Source of the DNA: CAYNXB01 sp964401045
Lineage (GTDB): Bacteria; Pseudomonadota; Alphaproteobacteria; Sphingomonadales; Sphingomonadaceae
Length of the DNA stretch: 44,112 nucleotides
NCBI GenBank assembly: GCA_964401045.1
Contig: CAYNXB010000015.1
Location: forward strand, 1 to 44,112
Direction: 5' to 3'
Numbering within the stretch: position 1 is the stretch's first letter; each line of letters opens with the position of its first letter. The notes beneath the pieces were generated by a model that was not told where the DNA came from, did no database searches, and saw only the letters and a program-made list of their open reading frames with translations. Both the position numbers and the translations under genes were made by a program. Of this stretch, positions 1 to 8,622 are shown one piece after another.

Positions 1-918
1 GCGACCTTCGAAGCGGCGCGGCGCCTGAACCTCACACTGGGGGGCAGGCTCACCCATTCGCGCCTGTCCGGCACGTCCCAGGACGTGATCGAGGCGGTGG
101 CATTCCGCTTCGATCCGTTGGCTGCGGCGAGCCGGACTGAAACCAAGTTCATTCCCTCACTGGCCCTTGCCTACCGGGCGAGTGATGACCTGACATTGTT
201 CGCTCGCTACCAGGAGGGCTTCCGCCCCGGCGGGATCGCCGTGCGGCAGGACTTCATCCAGCGCTACGCGAGCGACCGCGTGGCGGCCTGGGAAGCGGGC
301 GCGCGATATATCGGCCCGGCGTTTCAGATCGAAGCGAGCGCATCGTTGACCAACTGGCGCAACATCCAGGCCGATCTTATCGATGGCTATGGCTTTCCCA
401 CCACCGCGAATGTCGGTGATGGGCGGGTGGTTTCGCTCGGCGCTGCCGCGACATGGCGCCCGCTCGATGGCCTGGAACTCGAAGCCGCGGTCTACCTCAA
501 CGACAGCGAGGTTACCGAAAGGTCGGCGATCCTGAGCATGATCAGCGACAACGTGAATGCCGACTCGTTCGATCGCCTGCCCAACATTGCCGATGCGACC
601 GGACGACTCGGTTTTACGTATCGAATGCCAGTGAGTGACCGGGCGGAACTGGAGCTCGCCGGCTTTGGTCGCTACGTCGGGAAATCGATCCTCGGTGTGG
701 GGCCGATCCTCGGGCAACCGCAAGGCGACTACCTGGATACAGGTCTCGAGGCTGGCATTACGCTCGGCGCGACGCGGTGGAGCCTGTCGCTAAGCAATCT
801 GTTCGATGCGCGCGGCAACCGCTTCGCGCTCGGTTCGCCATTCCAGATCAGAGATGGGGACCAGATTACGCCTCTCAAACCCCGGTCGGTGCGGGCGGGC
901 TTGGAGATTTCCTTCTGA
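1..918 (+). CDS. TonB-dependent receptor, C-terminal part (cut by window edge)
   Basis: The reading frame is open from base 1 to the stop at 918, so the gene starts upstream of the window. About 305 residues are visible, with alternating aromatic/hydrophobic strands typical of an outer-membrane beta-barrel. Features include LTLFARYQEGFRPGG, the usual 'sYk.GfrpGG' strand of this family, an SLSLSNLFDARGNRFALG strand near the end, and a terminal LEISF. A final aromatic residue is the Bam recognition signal of outer-membrane barrels. The family imports ligands into the periplasm with energy from TonB-ExbBD. The plug domain is missing from view, so the ligand class cannot be judged. It is convergent with the LysR gene that ends at 968. 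Confidence 0.9.
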   Translation, partial: ATFEAARRLNLTLGGRLTHSRLSGTSQDVIEAVAFRFDPLAAASRTETKFIPSLALAYRASDDLTLFARYQEGFRPGGIAVRQDFIQRYASDRVAAWEAGARYIGPAFQIEASASLTNWRNIQADLIDGYGFPTTANVGDGRVVSLGAAATWRPLDGLELEAAVYLNDSEVTERSAILSMISDNVNADSFDRLPNIADATGRLGFTYRMPVSDRAELELAGFGRYVGKSILGVGPILGQPQGDYLDTGLEAGITLGATRWSLSLSNLFDARGNRFALGSPFQIRDGDQITPLKPRSVRAGLEISF

Positions 919-967
919 GCGGCTTGGAGAGAAGTCGTCTTCCGACCTAGCCCCCTCCGCTCCGCCT

Positions 968-1966
968 TCAGAAGTTTGGCTCGCGTGTGATGGGCCGGAG
1001 CGCGGCCGCCGATGCGGTTGCATCGCACACCGTCTGGCTGTCGTCGGGCGGTCCTGTCGTCGATCCGCCCGGCTCACTCTCGCCTGCCGTACGGGGCGCA
1101 AGCAGCGTGCCGCTAAGAAATTCGAGAAGGGCGTTGACGCTTGGTTTAGCGACTTTCTGGATGGGTATCTGGGCCTTTATCCACATGGGAGGCGGACGAA
1201 ACCCGGGGAGCACGTGCCGAAGCGTGCCGTCCGACTGGTCAGCTTCGGCAAGAAACGAAGGTAGGATCGCTATGCCCAGACCTCGCCGGACGGCTTCGCG
1301 CAGGATTATGGTGTCGTTCACGGTAAGGCGTGGCCTGACAGTCAGGCCGACGTCCCCCTGATCGCTGTAGAAATGCCACGTCTTTCCGTGGAGCAGCGAA
1401 ACCAGGCAATCGTGCTCGGCCAAATCCCGCGGATGGCTCGGGCATCCGCGCTCCTCCAGGTAGGTACTGCTGGCGTAGGCCGCGCACGGATAGGGCATCA
1501 GCGGGTAATCGCGAATGTTCTCATCAGTGGAGGGACGCGTTCCGATCGTGAGATCGCAATTTCGGGCGAGGGGATTGTCGAGCCGGTCGGTCAGCCGAAG
1601 GTCGAGGTCGATCGAGGGATACTCGGCGAGGAAATCGCAGAAGATAGGCCCGAGGATCAGGGCGGTGACCGATCCGGGCGCGTCGACGCGCAATAGGCCG
1701 CTTATTTCCGCCGTCGCCGCGACATCGCGCATTTCATCGTATTCGGTCAGCACCTTCATGCACCGGGGCAGAAGGCGCGCTCCGTCTTCGGTCAGGCGCA
1801 GGTCCCTGGTCGAGCGATGGAACAGGATGACCCGGAACTCGTGCTCCAGCTGGCTGATTCGTTTGGACACCACGGATGGGGCGATTCCGAACGACCGCGC
1901 GGCGGCGGCGAAGCTGCCTAACCGCGCTGCTGTCAGAAAAGTGCGAACGTTTAGAAGATGATCCAT
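968..1966 (-). CDS. LysR-family transcriptional regulator
   Basis: This 332-residue protein has an N-terminal winged helix-turn-helix at about residues 1-60 (MDHLLNVRTFLTAARLGSFA, then APSVVSKRISQLEHEF). It is followed by the LysR substrate-binding domain, with LRVDAPGSVTALILGPIFCD and the IGTRPSTDENI type segment. Family members bind a pathway metabolite and usually control a divergent gene. Here the divergent gene is the TonB receptor at 2085, with 118 bp between the starts and several TTCTCGA half-sites in that gap. The likely targets are therefore the receptor and perhaps the dehydratase genes after it. The C-terminus is about 30 residues longer than typical and is rich in Ser, Thr, Pro and Gly. 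The effector is unknown. Confidence 0.92.
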   Translation of the reverse strand: MDHLLNVRTFLTAARLGSFAAAARSFGIAPSVVSKRISQLEHEFRVILFHRSTRDLRLTEDGARLLPRCMKVLTEYDEMRDVAATAEISGLLRVDAPGSVTALILGPIFCDFLAEYPSIDLDLRLTDRLDNPLARNCDLTIGTRPSTDENIRDYPLMPYPCAAYASSTYLEERGCPSHPRDLAEHDCLVSLLHGKTWHFYSDQGDVGLTVRPRLTVNDTIILREAVRRGLGIAILPSFLAEADQSDGTLRHVLPGFRPPPMWIKAQIPIQKVAKPSVNALLEFLSGTLLAPRTAGESEPGGSTTGPPDDSQTVCDATASAAALRPITREPNF

Positions 1967-1968
1967 TG

Positions 1969-2013
1969 TTCTCGAATCGAGAATGGTGACGTCGCATTAA
2001 GCGCTATTCTCGA
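1969..2013. promoter_or_regulatory. LysR-type operator with three TTCTCGA half-sites
   Basis: A perfect inverted repeat, TTCTCGA-a-TCGAGAA, lies at 1969-1983, directly next to the LysR start codon at 1966. A third copy, TTCTCGA, lies at 2007-2013. The 8-bp arms TCGAGAAT (1977-1984) and ATTCTCGA (2006-2013) also pair with each other. LysR regulators typically bind one high-affinity palindrome near their own promoter and a second site toward the divergent target, which fits this layout. The assignment to this LysR protein is inferred from position. Confidence 0.6.
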
Positions 2014-2084
2014 CACATGTCGCTTCACTTAATCGGCAATCCGAGATTGAGCCAGAGATAAGGCGATCCGCGGGGAGAGTGGTC

Positions 2085-5051
2085 ATGATACATTCCATCA
2101 CAGGCGTGCGTGTTTCGATTTGGGCGTTAGCCATCGCGACATCCGCGCTCGGTTGCGGGGCTGCCAGCGCGCAGGATGCCAACACCAAACCGCAGGCGGA
2201 AGCTGCGCCTGAGGCCGGCGCGCCGGCAACTGCAACGGCCGATAACGCGGCCGGCGAAATCCTCGTAACCGGGTCGCGCATCCAGTCGAGCTTCGATCGG
2301 CCCACGCCTGTCACGATCCTCGGGGCGGAGCGCCTCAAGGATCGCGGACTCACCAACGTCGGTGACGCGCTGAACGAGCTGCCCGCGTTCCGTTCGACCC
2401 AAACTCCGGCGACCTCCGGGCTCAATGCATCGCCGGGCCAGAACATCGGCGGGCGTATCCTGGATTTGCGCGGGCTTGGCGCCGTAAGGACGCTTACGCT
2501 CGTGGACGGCAAGCGGTTCGTGCCGGCGACGACCCAGGCAACGGTCGACACCAACATGATTCCCTCCATCCTGCTTTCGCGGGCGGAAGTCGTAACCGGC
2601 GGCGCCTCCGCGGTTTACGGGTCAGATGCGGTGGCCGGCGTGGTCAACCTGCTGATCGACAAGAAGTTCACCGGATACAAATTCAACGGTGAGCTCGGCC
2701 TCTCTAACGAAGGTGACAACTTCACCCGCCAGTTCGGCGCTGCGGCCGGTTGGGATTTCGGCTCCAACCTCCATCTCGTTGTGGGCGGCGAGTGGGAAAA
2801 GTCCGACGGTATCGACGCTTGCCGCGAGCGCGACTGGTGCGCCGATGGGCTTATCATCGTCGGCCGCAATGCCCTCGCGCCGGGCCAGGTCCCCACGATT
2901 CCCGCAAGCAACATCCTGCCCAACGCCAACACGTGGAGCGCACGGTTCAGCGGCGTCACCACGCCGCCGTCGAGCGCCTATGTCGGCCGTGACGTGCCGC
3001 TGTTGAGGCCGATCGACGGCATCGCGTTCGAACCCGACGGCACGCCCCGCCGCTTCCAGTTCGGCACGCTTGTGAATTCAATTTGGATGGCCGGCGGCGA
3101 AGGCGGCGGCCCGGCGGAAAACAACCCCTATTTCGATTTCCCCATCGTCTCGCCCACCGAACGCTACAGCACGATGGGCTATCTCACCTGGGATGCCACC
3201 CCGGACCTCACTCTCGAAGTCGGCGTCAACGTCGGCAAAAGCTCGGGTCACCACCGGAGCGCGTCTTACCGCAGCAATGCGATTACGATCAGGAGCGACA
3301 ACCCCTTCATCCCGCGCTCGAGCGATCCGACGCTCGATATCCCGACCATTCTCGCGAACAGCGGATTGACCAGCTTCACGCTGGGCAAAGGATTTGCCGA
3401 CATTGGCCCGGCGCAAATTGAAGTGAAGGACAACCTCTTCCGGGTCGTCACTTCGGCCAAGTACGACATCGGCGGAGGCTGGAACGCCGACTTCTACTAC
3501 CAGTATGGTCACAACAAATTCCGCAGCGACCTGACCAACAACACCATCACCGCGAACATCACGCGCGCTCTGGATGCGACGACGCTCAACGGGCAACCCG
3601 TCTGCCGCGTCAATGCAGACCTGAGCACGACCAACGACGATCCCAGTTGCGTTCCGCTAAATCCGTTCGGCTATGCCAATGGGTCGACGTTCGACGCAGC
3701 GAAGGATTACGTGACTGGGGAAGGGTTCCAGACCAACGTCACCAACGAGCATGTGGTGGCGGCCAACATCTCGGGCAACCTCATCGATCTGCCCGCCGGC
3801 CCGTTGGGCGTCGCGGTGGGCGCGGAGTACCGCAACGACAAGGTCACGGGTGATACCGACGCCATTTCCCAGAGGGGCGGCTTCTTCAACACCGGTAACG
3901 GATCGCTGATCTCCGGACAGATCGCGGTGAGCGAGGTTTACGGCGAAGTCGAAATCCCGGTGCTGCGCGACATGGCGTTCGCCCGCGAGCTGAGCCTCAA
4001 CGGCGCCGCGCGCCGGACGCATTACAACCGCTCCAGCGAGTTCCATCCGACCAGCACGGTCAATGCAACGACCTGGAAGATCGGCGGCGTCTGGGCGCCA
4101 ATCGATGCCATCCGGTTCCGGGCCACGCGGTCACGCGATATCCGGGCGCCAAACGTGTCGGAGCTGTTCGGTCCGCAGACGACCGGCACGGGCATTCTCA
4201 CCGATACCGGCAATGGCGGCGTCCAGGTGATCGTGCCGATTACCACCGGCGCCAACCCCAGCCTGAATCCCGAAAAAGCGGACACTTTCACGGCTGGCGT
4301 CGTGCTGCAACCAATCGGGGGGTTCCTCGGCCGGTTCCGCGCTTCGGTTGATTGGTATGACATTCAGATCGACGACGCGATCAGCACGCTCGGCCAGCAG
4401 AATATCGTCAATCGCTGCGTGGCCGGCGATGTGTTGAGCTGTTCGCTGATTACCCGCGATGCGAATAACAACGTGACCAACATCCAGGACACGATCCAGA
4501 ATGTGAATAAGCTGATCGCCCGGGGTGTCGATTTCGAGCTGGATTACAGCCAGCCACTGGGCGGCGACAACAACCTCTCGTTCGTGGTGCTGGCGAACTA
4601 CGTGAAGGATCTGATCACAATCGATTCGGTGGGGCCGACCGATCGCGCGGGCCAGACCGGTCTGCGCGGCGGCACGCCTCCGGGAATTCCAGACTGGACA
4701 GTCGATGCCAGCGCGCGTCTCGATCTTGGAGAGATGTTCTCGTTCACGACCCATGCGCGGTGGATCAATAAGGGCTTCTTCTTCCCGACCTTTATCGAAG
4801 AGGGCGATCCGAACTTCTCGTTCTCGAATCCCAACAGCGTGAACACGAATTCGGTGCCCTCGAGAATCTTCGTGGACATGCTCGCCACCGTGCGGCTGCC
4901 GTGGGCGAAGGGGTTTGAAATCTACGGCGGTGTCGACAACGTGTTCAACCAGGATCCTCCGCGGTTCCCGGGTGCGAACGGTAGCGGCAACAACATCTTG
5001 TTCAATCCGGTTGGCCGCATGTTCAAGATGGGTGCACGCGCCACCTTCTAG
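2085..5051 (+). CDS. TonB-dependent receptor
   Basis: This complete outer-membrane receptor has 988 residues when started at the ATG at 2085, which follows a GGGGAGAG ribosome site. A GTG two codons upstream (2079) is the alternative but overlaps that site. The N-terminus is a signal peptide ending in GAASAQ. The plug begins at ILVTGSRIQSSFDRPTPVTIL and contains the GGASAVYGSDAVAGVVNLL signature seen in sphingomonad receptors. The barrel ends in GARATF. The IRAPNVSELFGPQ and SLNPEKADTFTAG motifs are usual for this receptor type. It is divergent from LysR and 130 bp upstream of the dehydratase operon, so it probably brings that operon's substrate into the periplasm. The ligand is unknown. Confidence 0.95.
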   Translation: MIHSITGVRVSIWALAIATSALGCGAASAQDANTKPQAEAAPEAGAPATATADNAAGEILVTGSRIQSSFDRPTPVTILGAERLKDRGLTNVGDALNELPAFRSTQTPATSGLNASPGQNIGGRILDLRGLGAVRTLTLVDGKRFVPATTQATVDTNMIPSILLSRAEVVTGGASAVYGSDAVAGVVNLLIDKKFTGYKFNGELGLSNEGDNFTRQFGAAAGWDFGSNLHLVVGGEWEKSDGIDACRERDWCADGLIIVGRNALAPGQVPTIPASNILPNANTWSARFSGVTTPPSSAYVGRDVPLLRPIDGIAFEPDGTPRRFQFGTLVNSIWMAGGEGGGPAENNPYFDFPIVSPTERYSTMGYLTWDATPDLTLEVGVNVGKSSGHHRSASYRSNAITIRSDNPFIPRSSDPTLDIPTILANSGLTSFTLGKGFADIGPAQIEVKDNLFRVVTSAKYDIGGGWNADFYYQYGHNKFRSDLTNNTITANITRALDATTLNGQPVCRVNADLSTTNDDPSCVPLNPFGYANGSTFDAAKDYVTGEGFQTNVTNEHVVAANISGNLIDLPAGPLGVAVGAEYRNDKVTGDTDAISQRGGFFNTGNGSLISGQIAVSEVYGEVEIPVLRDMAFARELSLNGAARRTHYNRSSEFHPTSTVNATTWKIGGVWAPIDAIRFRATRSRDIRAPNVSELFGPQTTGTGILTDTGNGGVQVIVPITTGANPSLNPEKADTFTAGVVLQPIGGFLGRFRASVDWYDIQIDDAISTLGQQNIVNRCVAGDVLSCSLITRDANNNVTNIQDTIQNVNKLIARGVDFELDYSQPLGGDNNLSFVVLANYVKDLITIDSVGPTDRAGQTGLRGGTPPGIPDWTVDASARLDLGEMFSFTTHARWINKGFFFPTFIEEGDPNFSFSNPNSVNTNSVPSRIFVDMLATVRLPWAKGFEIYGGVDNVFNQDPPRFPGANGSGNNILFNPVGRMFKMGARATF

Positions 5052-5097
5052 GGGTTCAGGGAACCGGAGGATTGCTCCCCGCCGGTTCCCTGACCCC
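5052..5097 (+). terminator. Hairpin after the TonB receptor gene
   Basis: Immediately after the stop codon, GGGTTCAGGGAACCGG pairs with CCGGTTCCCTGACCCC. The inner 12 bp (TCAGGGAACCGG) are perfect, one base is bulged, and the loop is about 14 nt. There is no clear T-run after it, so it may be a partial terminator or an mRNA-stabilising hairpin that separates receptor expression from the dehydratase genes starting at 5181. Confidence 0.55.
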
Positions 5098-5180
5098 GTC
5101 AATCGCAGCTAACTCGCGCCGGGGAGGCAGCTTGACCCGCCCCGATCCCGCGCGACCGGATTCTTGAGAAAGGGCACCAC

Positions 5181-6836
5181 ATGCCGCTTCGCAGTCTCGC
5201 CGCAAATTCCTCCAGCCGCCGCGCCAACTGGCGTGCACTCGGCCTCAGCAAGGAGGATATGGAGAAGCCCAAGATCGCGGTGGTGAACTCCTCGAGCGAG
5301 TTGGCGATCTGCTATGCGCACCTCGATGGCATCGCGAAGATCGTGAAGGAGGAAATCCGCGCGGCGGGCGGCGTGCCGTTCGAGGTCCGCACTGCGGCCC
5401 CGTCGGACTTCATCACCGGCGCGGCGCGGCAGGGCTCATACATTCTTGCCGGGCGCGACATCATTGCCAACGACATCGAAGTTCAGGTCGAGGCGGCGCT
5501 GCTCGACGGCATGATCTGCCTGACGAGCTGCGACAAGACGCCGCCGGGGCATCTGATGGCCGCGGCGCGCCTGAACATCCCGACGATTCTGGTCATCGGC
5601 GGCTACCAGCAGGCCGGAGAGATCGATGGCGAACCGGTTGACGTCGAGGATGTCTGGGGTGGCTCGATCGGCGAGCGCTTCGGGGCGAAGCCCAAGTTCC
5701 CGGTCGAGCAGATGGCTGAGCATGCGATCATGGGCCCGGGCGTGTGCGCCGGGATGGCGACCGCCAACACCATGCATTCGGTGGTCGAGGCGCTGGGCAT
5801 GGCGCTGCCCGGCCACGCGCCGGTTCGCGCGAACAGCCCGAAGATGAAGGCCAATGCCCGCGCGGCGGGTCGGCGGATCGTCGAGATGGTCAATGAAGAC
5901 CTCAAGCCGCGCGACATCCTGACGCACGGCGCGTTCAAGAACGCCGTGGCGACGGTGCTCGCGGTGTCAGGCTCGATCAACGCGATCAAGCACCTGCAGG
6001 CGACCGCGATCGAAGCGCACAACGGGCTCGACGTGTTCGCTCTGTGGGAGGAGATGAGCGACGTGCCGGTGCTCTCCGCGGTGCGCCCGACCGGCGACGT
6101 GCGGATCGAGCAGTTCGAGGATGCCGGCGGCGCGCGGGCGATCCTGAAGCGGCTGGAAGGCCGGATCGACACTTCGGTGCTCACCTGCACCGGCAAGACC
6201 CTGGCCGAGAACCTTGCGGGCTACGAAATCCCCGGCCCGGAGGTGATCCGCCCCATCGACGATCCGGTGGGTCCGGGACCGGCGATCGCCATCCTGTCCG
6301 GCAGTTTCGCCGACACCGCGGTGGTTCGCCTGGGCATCCGCGACGGTTCGCGGCCCGAGGAGTTCACGGGCCCCGCACGGGTGTTCGAGACGACCGAAGA
6401 GTGCATGCAGGCGATCGAGGACCGGGTGGTCCAGCCGGGCGACGTGGTCGTTAGCCGCAACCAGGGCCTCAAGGGTGGGCCGGCGATGGGCGGCGGCGCC
6501 AGCCTGATCCTGTTCGCACTCGACGCGGCAGGGCTTGCCAAGACTACCGCGTTCGTCACCGACGGCCAGCTCTCGGGCTTGTGCCTCAAGGGCCTGACCG
6601 TGGCCGAAGTTCACCCTGAAGCGGCGACCGGAGGCCCGATCGGCAAGATCCGCGATGGCGATGTGATACGCATCTCCGTTGCCAACCGCTCGCTCGACAT
6701 CGATGTGCCGGCCGACGAACTCGCCCGCCGCAACGGGCCGGGCTTCCTCGTCCCCGCGAGCGGCTATCTCGACACCTTCCGCCACGACGTGCGCGATATG
6801 AGCACCGGTGGTGTGCTGGTGCCCGAATCGGAGTAG
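5181..6836 (+). CDS. IlvD/Edd-family dehydratase
   Basis: This 551-residue Fe-S hydro-lyase belongs to the family of dihydroxy-acid dehydratase, 6-phosphogluconate dehydratase and sugar-acid dehydratases. Three cysteines sit where the family binds its cluster: Cys44 in CYAHLDG, Cys117 in SCDKTPPGHLMAA and Cys189 in GPGVCAGMATANTM. The C-terminal swivel domain has GLKGGPAMGGGA, TDGQLSGLCLKG and HPEAATGGPIG. TDGQLSGLC replaces the usual TDGRFSGG, which argues against ordinary branched-chain amino-acid synthesis. Its place in a catabolic operon, 8 bp before the aconitase-X gene, suggests that it removes water from a polyhydroxy or sugar acid. The exact substrate cannot be read from sequence. Confidence 0.88.
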   Translation: MPLRSLAANSSSRRANWRALGLSKEDMEKPKIAVVNSSSELAICYAHLDGIAKIVKEEIRAAGGVPFEVRTAAPSDFITGAARQGSYILAGRDIIANDIEVQVEAALLDGMICLTSCDKTPPGHLMAAARLNIPTILVIGGYQQAGEIDGEPVDVEDVWGGSIGERFGAKPKFPVEQMAEHAIMGPGVCAGMATANTMHSVVEALGMALPGHAPVRANSPKMKANARAAGRRIVEMVNEDLKPRDILTHGAFKNAVATVLAVSGSINAIKHLQATAIEAHNGLDVFALWEEMSDVPVLSAVRPTGDVRIEQFEDAGGARAILKRLEGRIDTSVLTCTGKTLAENLAGYEIPGPEVIRPIDDPVGPGPAIAILSGSFADTAVVRLGIRDGSRPEEFTGPARVFETTEECMQAIEDRVVQPGDVVVSRNQGLKGGPAMGGGASLILFALDAAGLAKTTAFVTDGQLSGLCLKGLTVAEVHPEAATGGPIGKIRDGDVIRISVANRSLDIDVPADELARRNGPGFLVPASGYLDTFRHDVRDMSTGGVLVPESE

Positions 6837-6844
6837 GCAGGGCC

Positions 6845-8131
6845 ATGCAACTGACTGACGAGGAAAAGGCGATGCGCGATGGGGCGCATGGTCCGGCGGT
6901 GGCGAAGGCGATGGACCTGCTCATTCGCTACGGGGAGGCGTTGGGCGCGGAGGATTTCGTCTATACCGACAATATCGCAGGCGTCCCGGGTTCGTCCCCG
7001 CAATGGGTCAAGGACTACTACGCCGAAGACGGCGGCGACTACCGGGCAGTGTTCTCCCGCTTCGACCTCGATTCCGACGAGGTCGTGGACGTCCCGCGCA
7101 TAAGCGGCTTCAGCTGTCATCTGCAGGGCGGGATGGATCCCGAGCTCTGGCGCGAGCAAGGCATGAGCGAGGAGGCCTTCGCCAATTTCCGCTCCGATGA
7201 GCAGGAAGTGGCCGATCACGGAATCCAGGTGCTCAAGACCTGCACGCCCTATCTTGCCGGCAACGTGCCCGTGATGGGCGAGCACTGCGCATGGATGGAA
7301 TCCAGCGCGGTGGTGTTCTGCAACTCGGTCATCGGCGGCCGTACCAATTGCGAAGGGCGCGAATCCACCAGCGCGGCGATGCTCGCCAAGCGCGTCCCCA
7401 ACTGGGGCTTCCACACCGACGGCTTCCGCAAGGGGCAGCACCTGATCCGCGTGGAGACGCCAGTGGATTCCATCTTCGAGTGGGGTCTGCTCGGTTATTA
7501 CACCGGCTCAGCGGTGGAAGACGCAATTCCCGTGCTGGATGGCGCGATCTCGAACCCGGCGCTGATCAAGCACAAGCACTTCGGCGCGGCCGCCGCATCG
7601 TCCGGCGGCGTCGAGATGTACCACATGACCGGCATCACGCCCGAGGCGCCGAGCATCGAGACCGCATTCGGAGGCGCTCCTCGTGGGGAGCGGTACACCT
7701 ATGGCGTCAAGGAACGGCGTGAGACCTACGAACGGCTGAACAGCATCGGCGAAAGCCGGGACGTGGACTACGTCATGCTCGGCTGCCCGCACTATTCGAT
7801 CGACCAGCTGGCGGAGGTTGCGGCCATGCTCGACGGTCGTCAGGTCCACCAGAACAGCAACCTGTGGATCTTTACCAGCCGTGCAGTGAAGGCGACGGCG
7901 CTCGCCAGCGGCTACGTCGATATGATCCGCAAGGCCGGCGCACATCTCATGACGGACACATGCTCGGCCATCAGTCAGGCGGTGCCGCCCGGCACCAAAG
8001 TCGCCGCATTCGACAGCGCCAAGCAGACGCACTACCTCCCGGCGATCATGGGCATCGAGGGCTGGTTCGGCACCACCCGGGAGTGCATCGAGGCGGCCTG
8101 CACCGGACGCTGGGAGGGAAGGCTCAACTGA
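6845..8131 (+). CDS. Aconitase X catalytic (large) subunit
   Basis: This 428-residue protein is of the DUF521/aconitase-X catalytic family, Fe-S hydro-lyases that include archaeal mevalonate-5-phosphate dehydratase and bacterial cis-3-hydroxy-L-proline dehydratase. Family signatures are clear: TCTPYLAGNVPVMGEHCAW, ESSAVVFCNSVIGGRTNCEG, GCPHYSID, TDTC and FDSAKQTHYLPAI. The probable cluster ligands are the Cys residues at about 133, 313 and 372. The usual NREG is NCEG here, so the active site is a variant. The stop overlaps the start of the small subunit by one base (TGATG), as expected for a two-chain enzyme. The substrate is unknown; an organic or hydroxylated acid is inferred from the neighbours. 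Confidence 0.88.
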   Translation: MQLTDEEKAMRDGAHGPAVAKAMDLLIRYGEALGAEDFVYTDNIAGVPGSSPQWVKDYYAEDGGDYRAVFSRFDLDSDEVVDVPRISGFSCHLQGGMDPELWREQGMSEEAFANFRSDEQEVADHGIQVLKTCTPYLAGNVPVMGEHCAWMESSAVVFCNSVIGGRTNCEGRESTSAAMLAKRVPNWGFHTDGFRKGQHLIRVETPVDSIFEWGLLGYYTGSAVEDAIPVLDGAISNPALIKHKHFGAAAASSGGVEMYHMTGITPEAPSIETAFGGAPRGERYTYGVKERRETYERLNSIGESRDVDYVMLGCPHYSIDQLAEVAAMLDGRQVHQNSNLWIFTSRAVKATALASGYVDMIRKAGAHLMTDTCSAISQAVPPGTKVAAFDSAKQTHYLPAIMGIEGWFGTTRECIEAACTGRWEGRLN

Positions 8132-8574
8132 TGGCAACCGTGGCAACCAGAGCTCCCGACGTCCTCATTCGCGGCCGAAAGGTCGTTGGCGGCGCGTGCG
8201 AAGGGGAAGCGCTCGTGACGCGCGAGGCGATATCGGGCTGGGGCGGGGTCAACGCGATGAAAGGTGAGATCATCGAGACTCACCATGAGCTGCGCGGCCA
8301 GAGTTTCGGGGGTAAGGTGCTGGTGTTTCCGGGTGCCAAAGGCTCGTCCGGTTGGTCGGCGGCCTTTCACACCACGCGCCTGACCGGCCACGCCCCGCTC
8401 GGCCTGCTCTACAATATCACGACGACCAAGGCGGCTCTCGGCGCGGTGGTGCTGCGCGTTCCCACCCTGACCGATTTCGACAGCGACCCGCTCGACCAGA
8501 TCGAAACCGGCGACTGGGTGCGGATCGACGCCGACCAGGGAATCGTTTCCGTGTGGAAGGGCGGCCGCCCCTAG
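8131..8574 (+). CDS. Aconitase X swivel (small) subunit
   Basis: This 147-residue protein is of the DUF126/aconitase-X swivel family. The ATG at 8131 overlaps the stop of the large subunit. The frame is open upstream to 7864, but that part lies inside the large-subunit gene. Recognisable parts are GKVLVFPGAKGSSGWSAAFH, the loop with the serines that supply the acid/base residue in this superfamily, then GHAPLGLLYNITTTKAALGAVV and the closing IETGDWVRIDADQGIVSVW. It should form a heterodimer with the 6845 product. Single-chain versions carry both domains fused; here they are separate. Confidence 0.87.
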   Translation: MATVATRAPDVLIRGRKVVGGACEGEALVTREAISGWGGVNAMKGEIIETHHELRGQSFGGKVLVFPGAKGSSGWSAAFHTTRLTGHAPLGLLYNITTTKAALGAVVLRVPTLTDFDSDPLDQIETGDWVRIDADQGIVSVWKGGRP

Positions 8575-8622
8575 GCAGTCGACGCTTCAGGACTGCAATG
8601 CGCGAAGGAAGGAAATACCTCG

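Noticed and set aside
4131..5102. 323-codon open frame on the minus strand
   Set aside because: It is antisense to the barrel part of the TonB receptor and lacks any domain.
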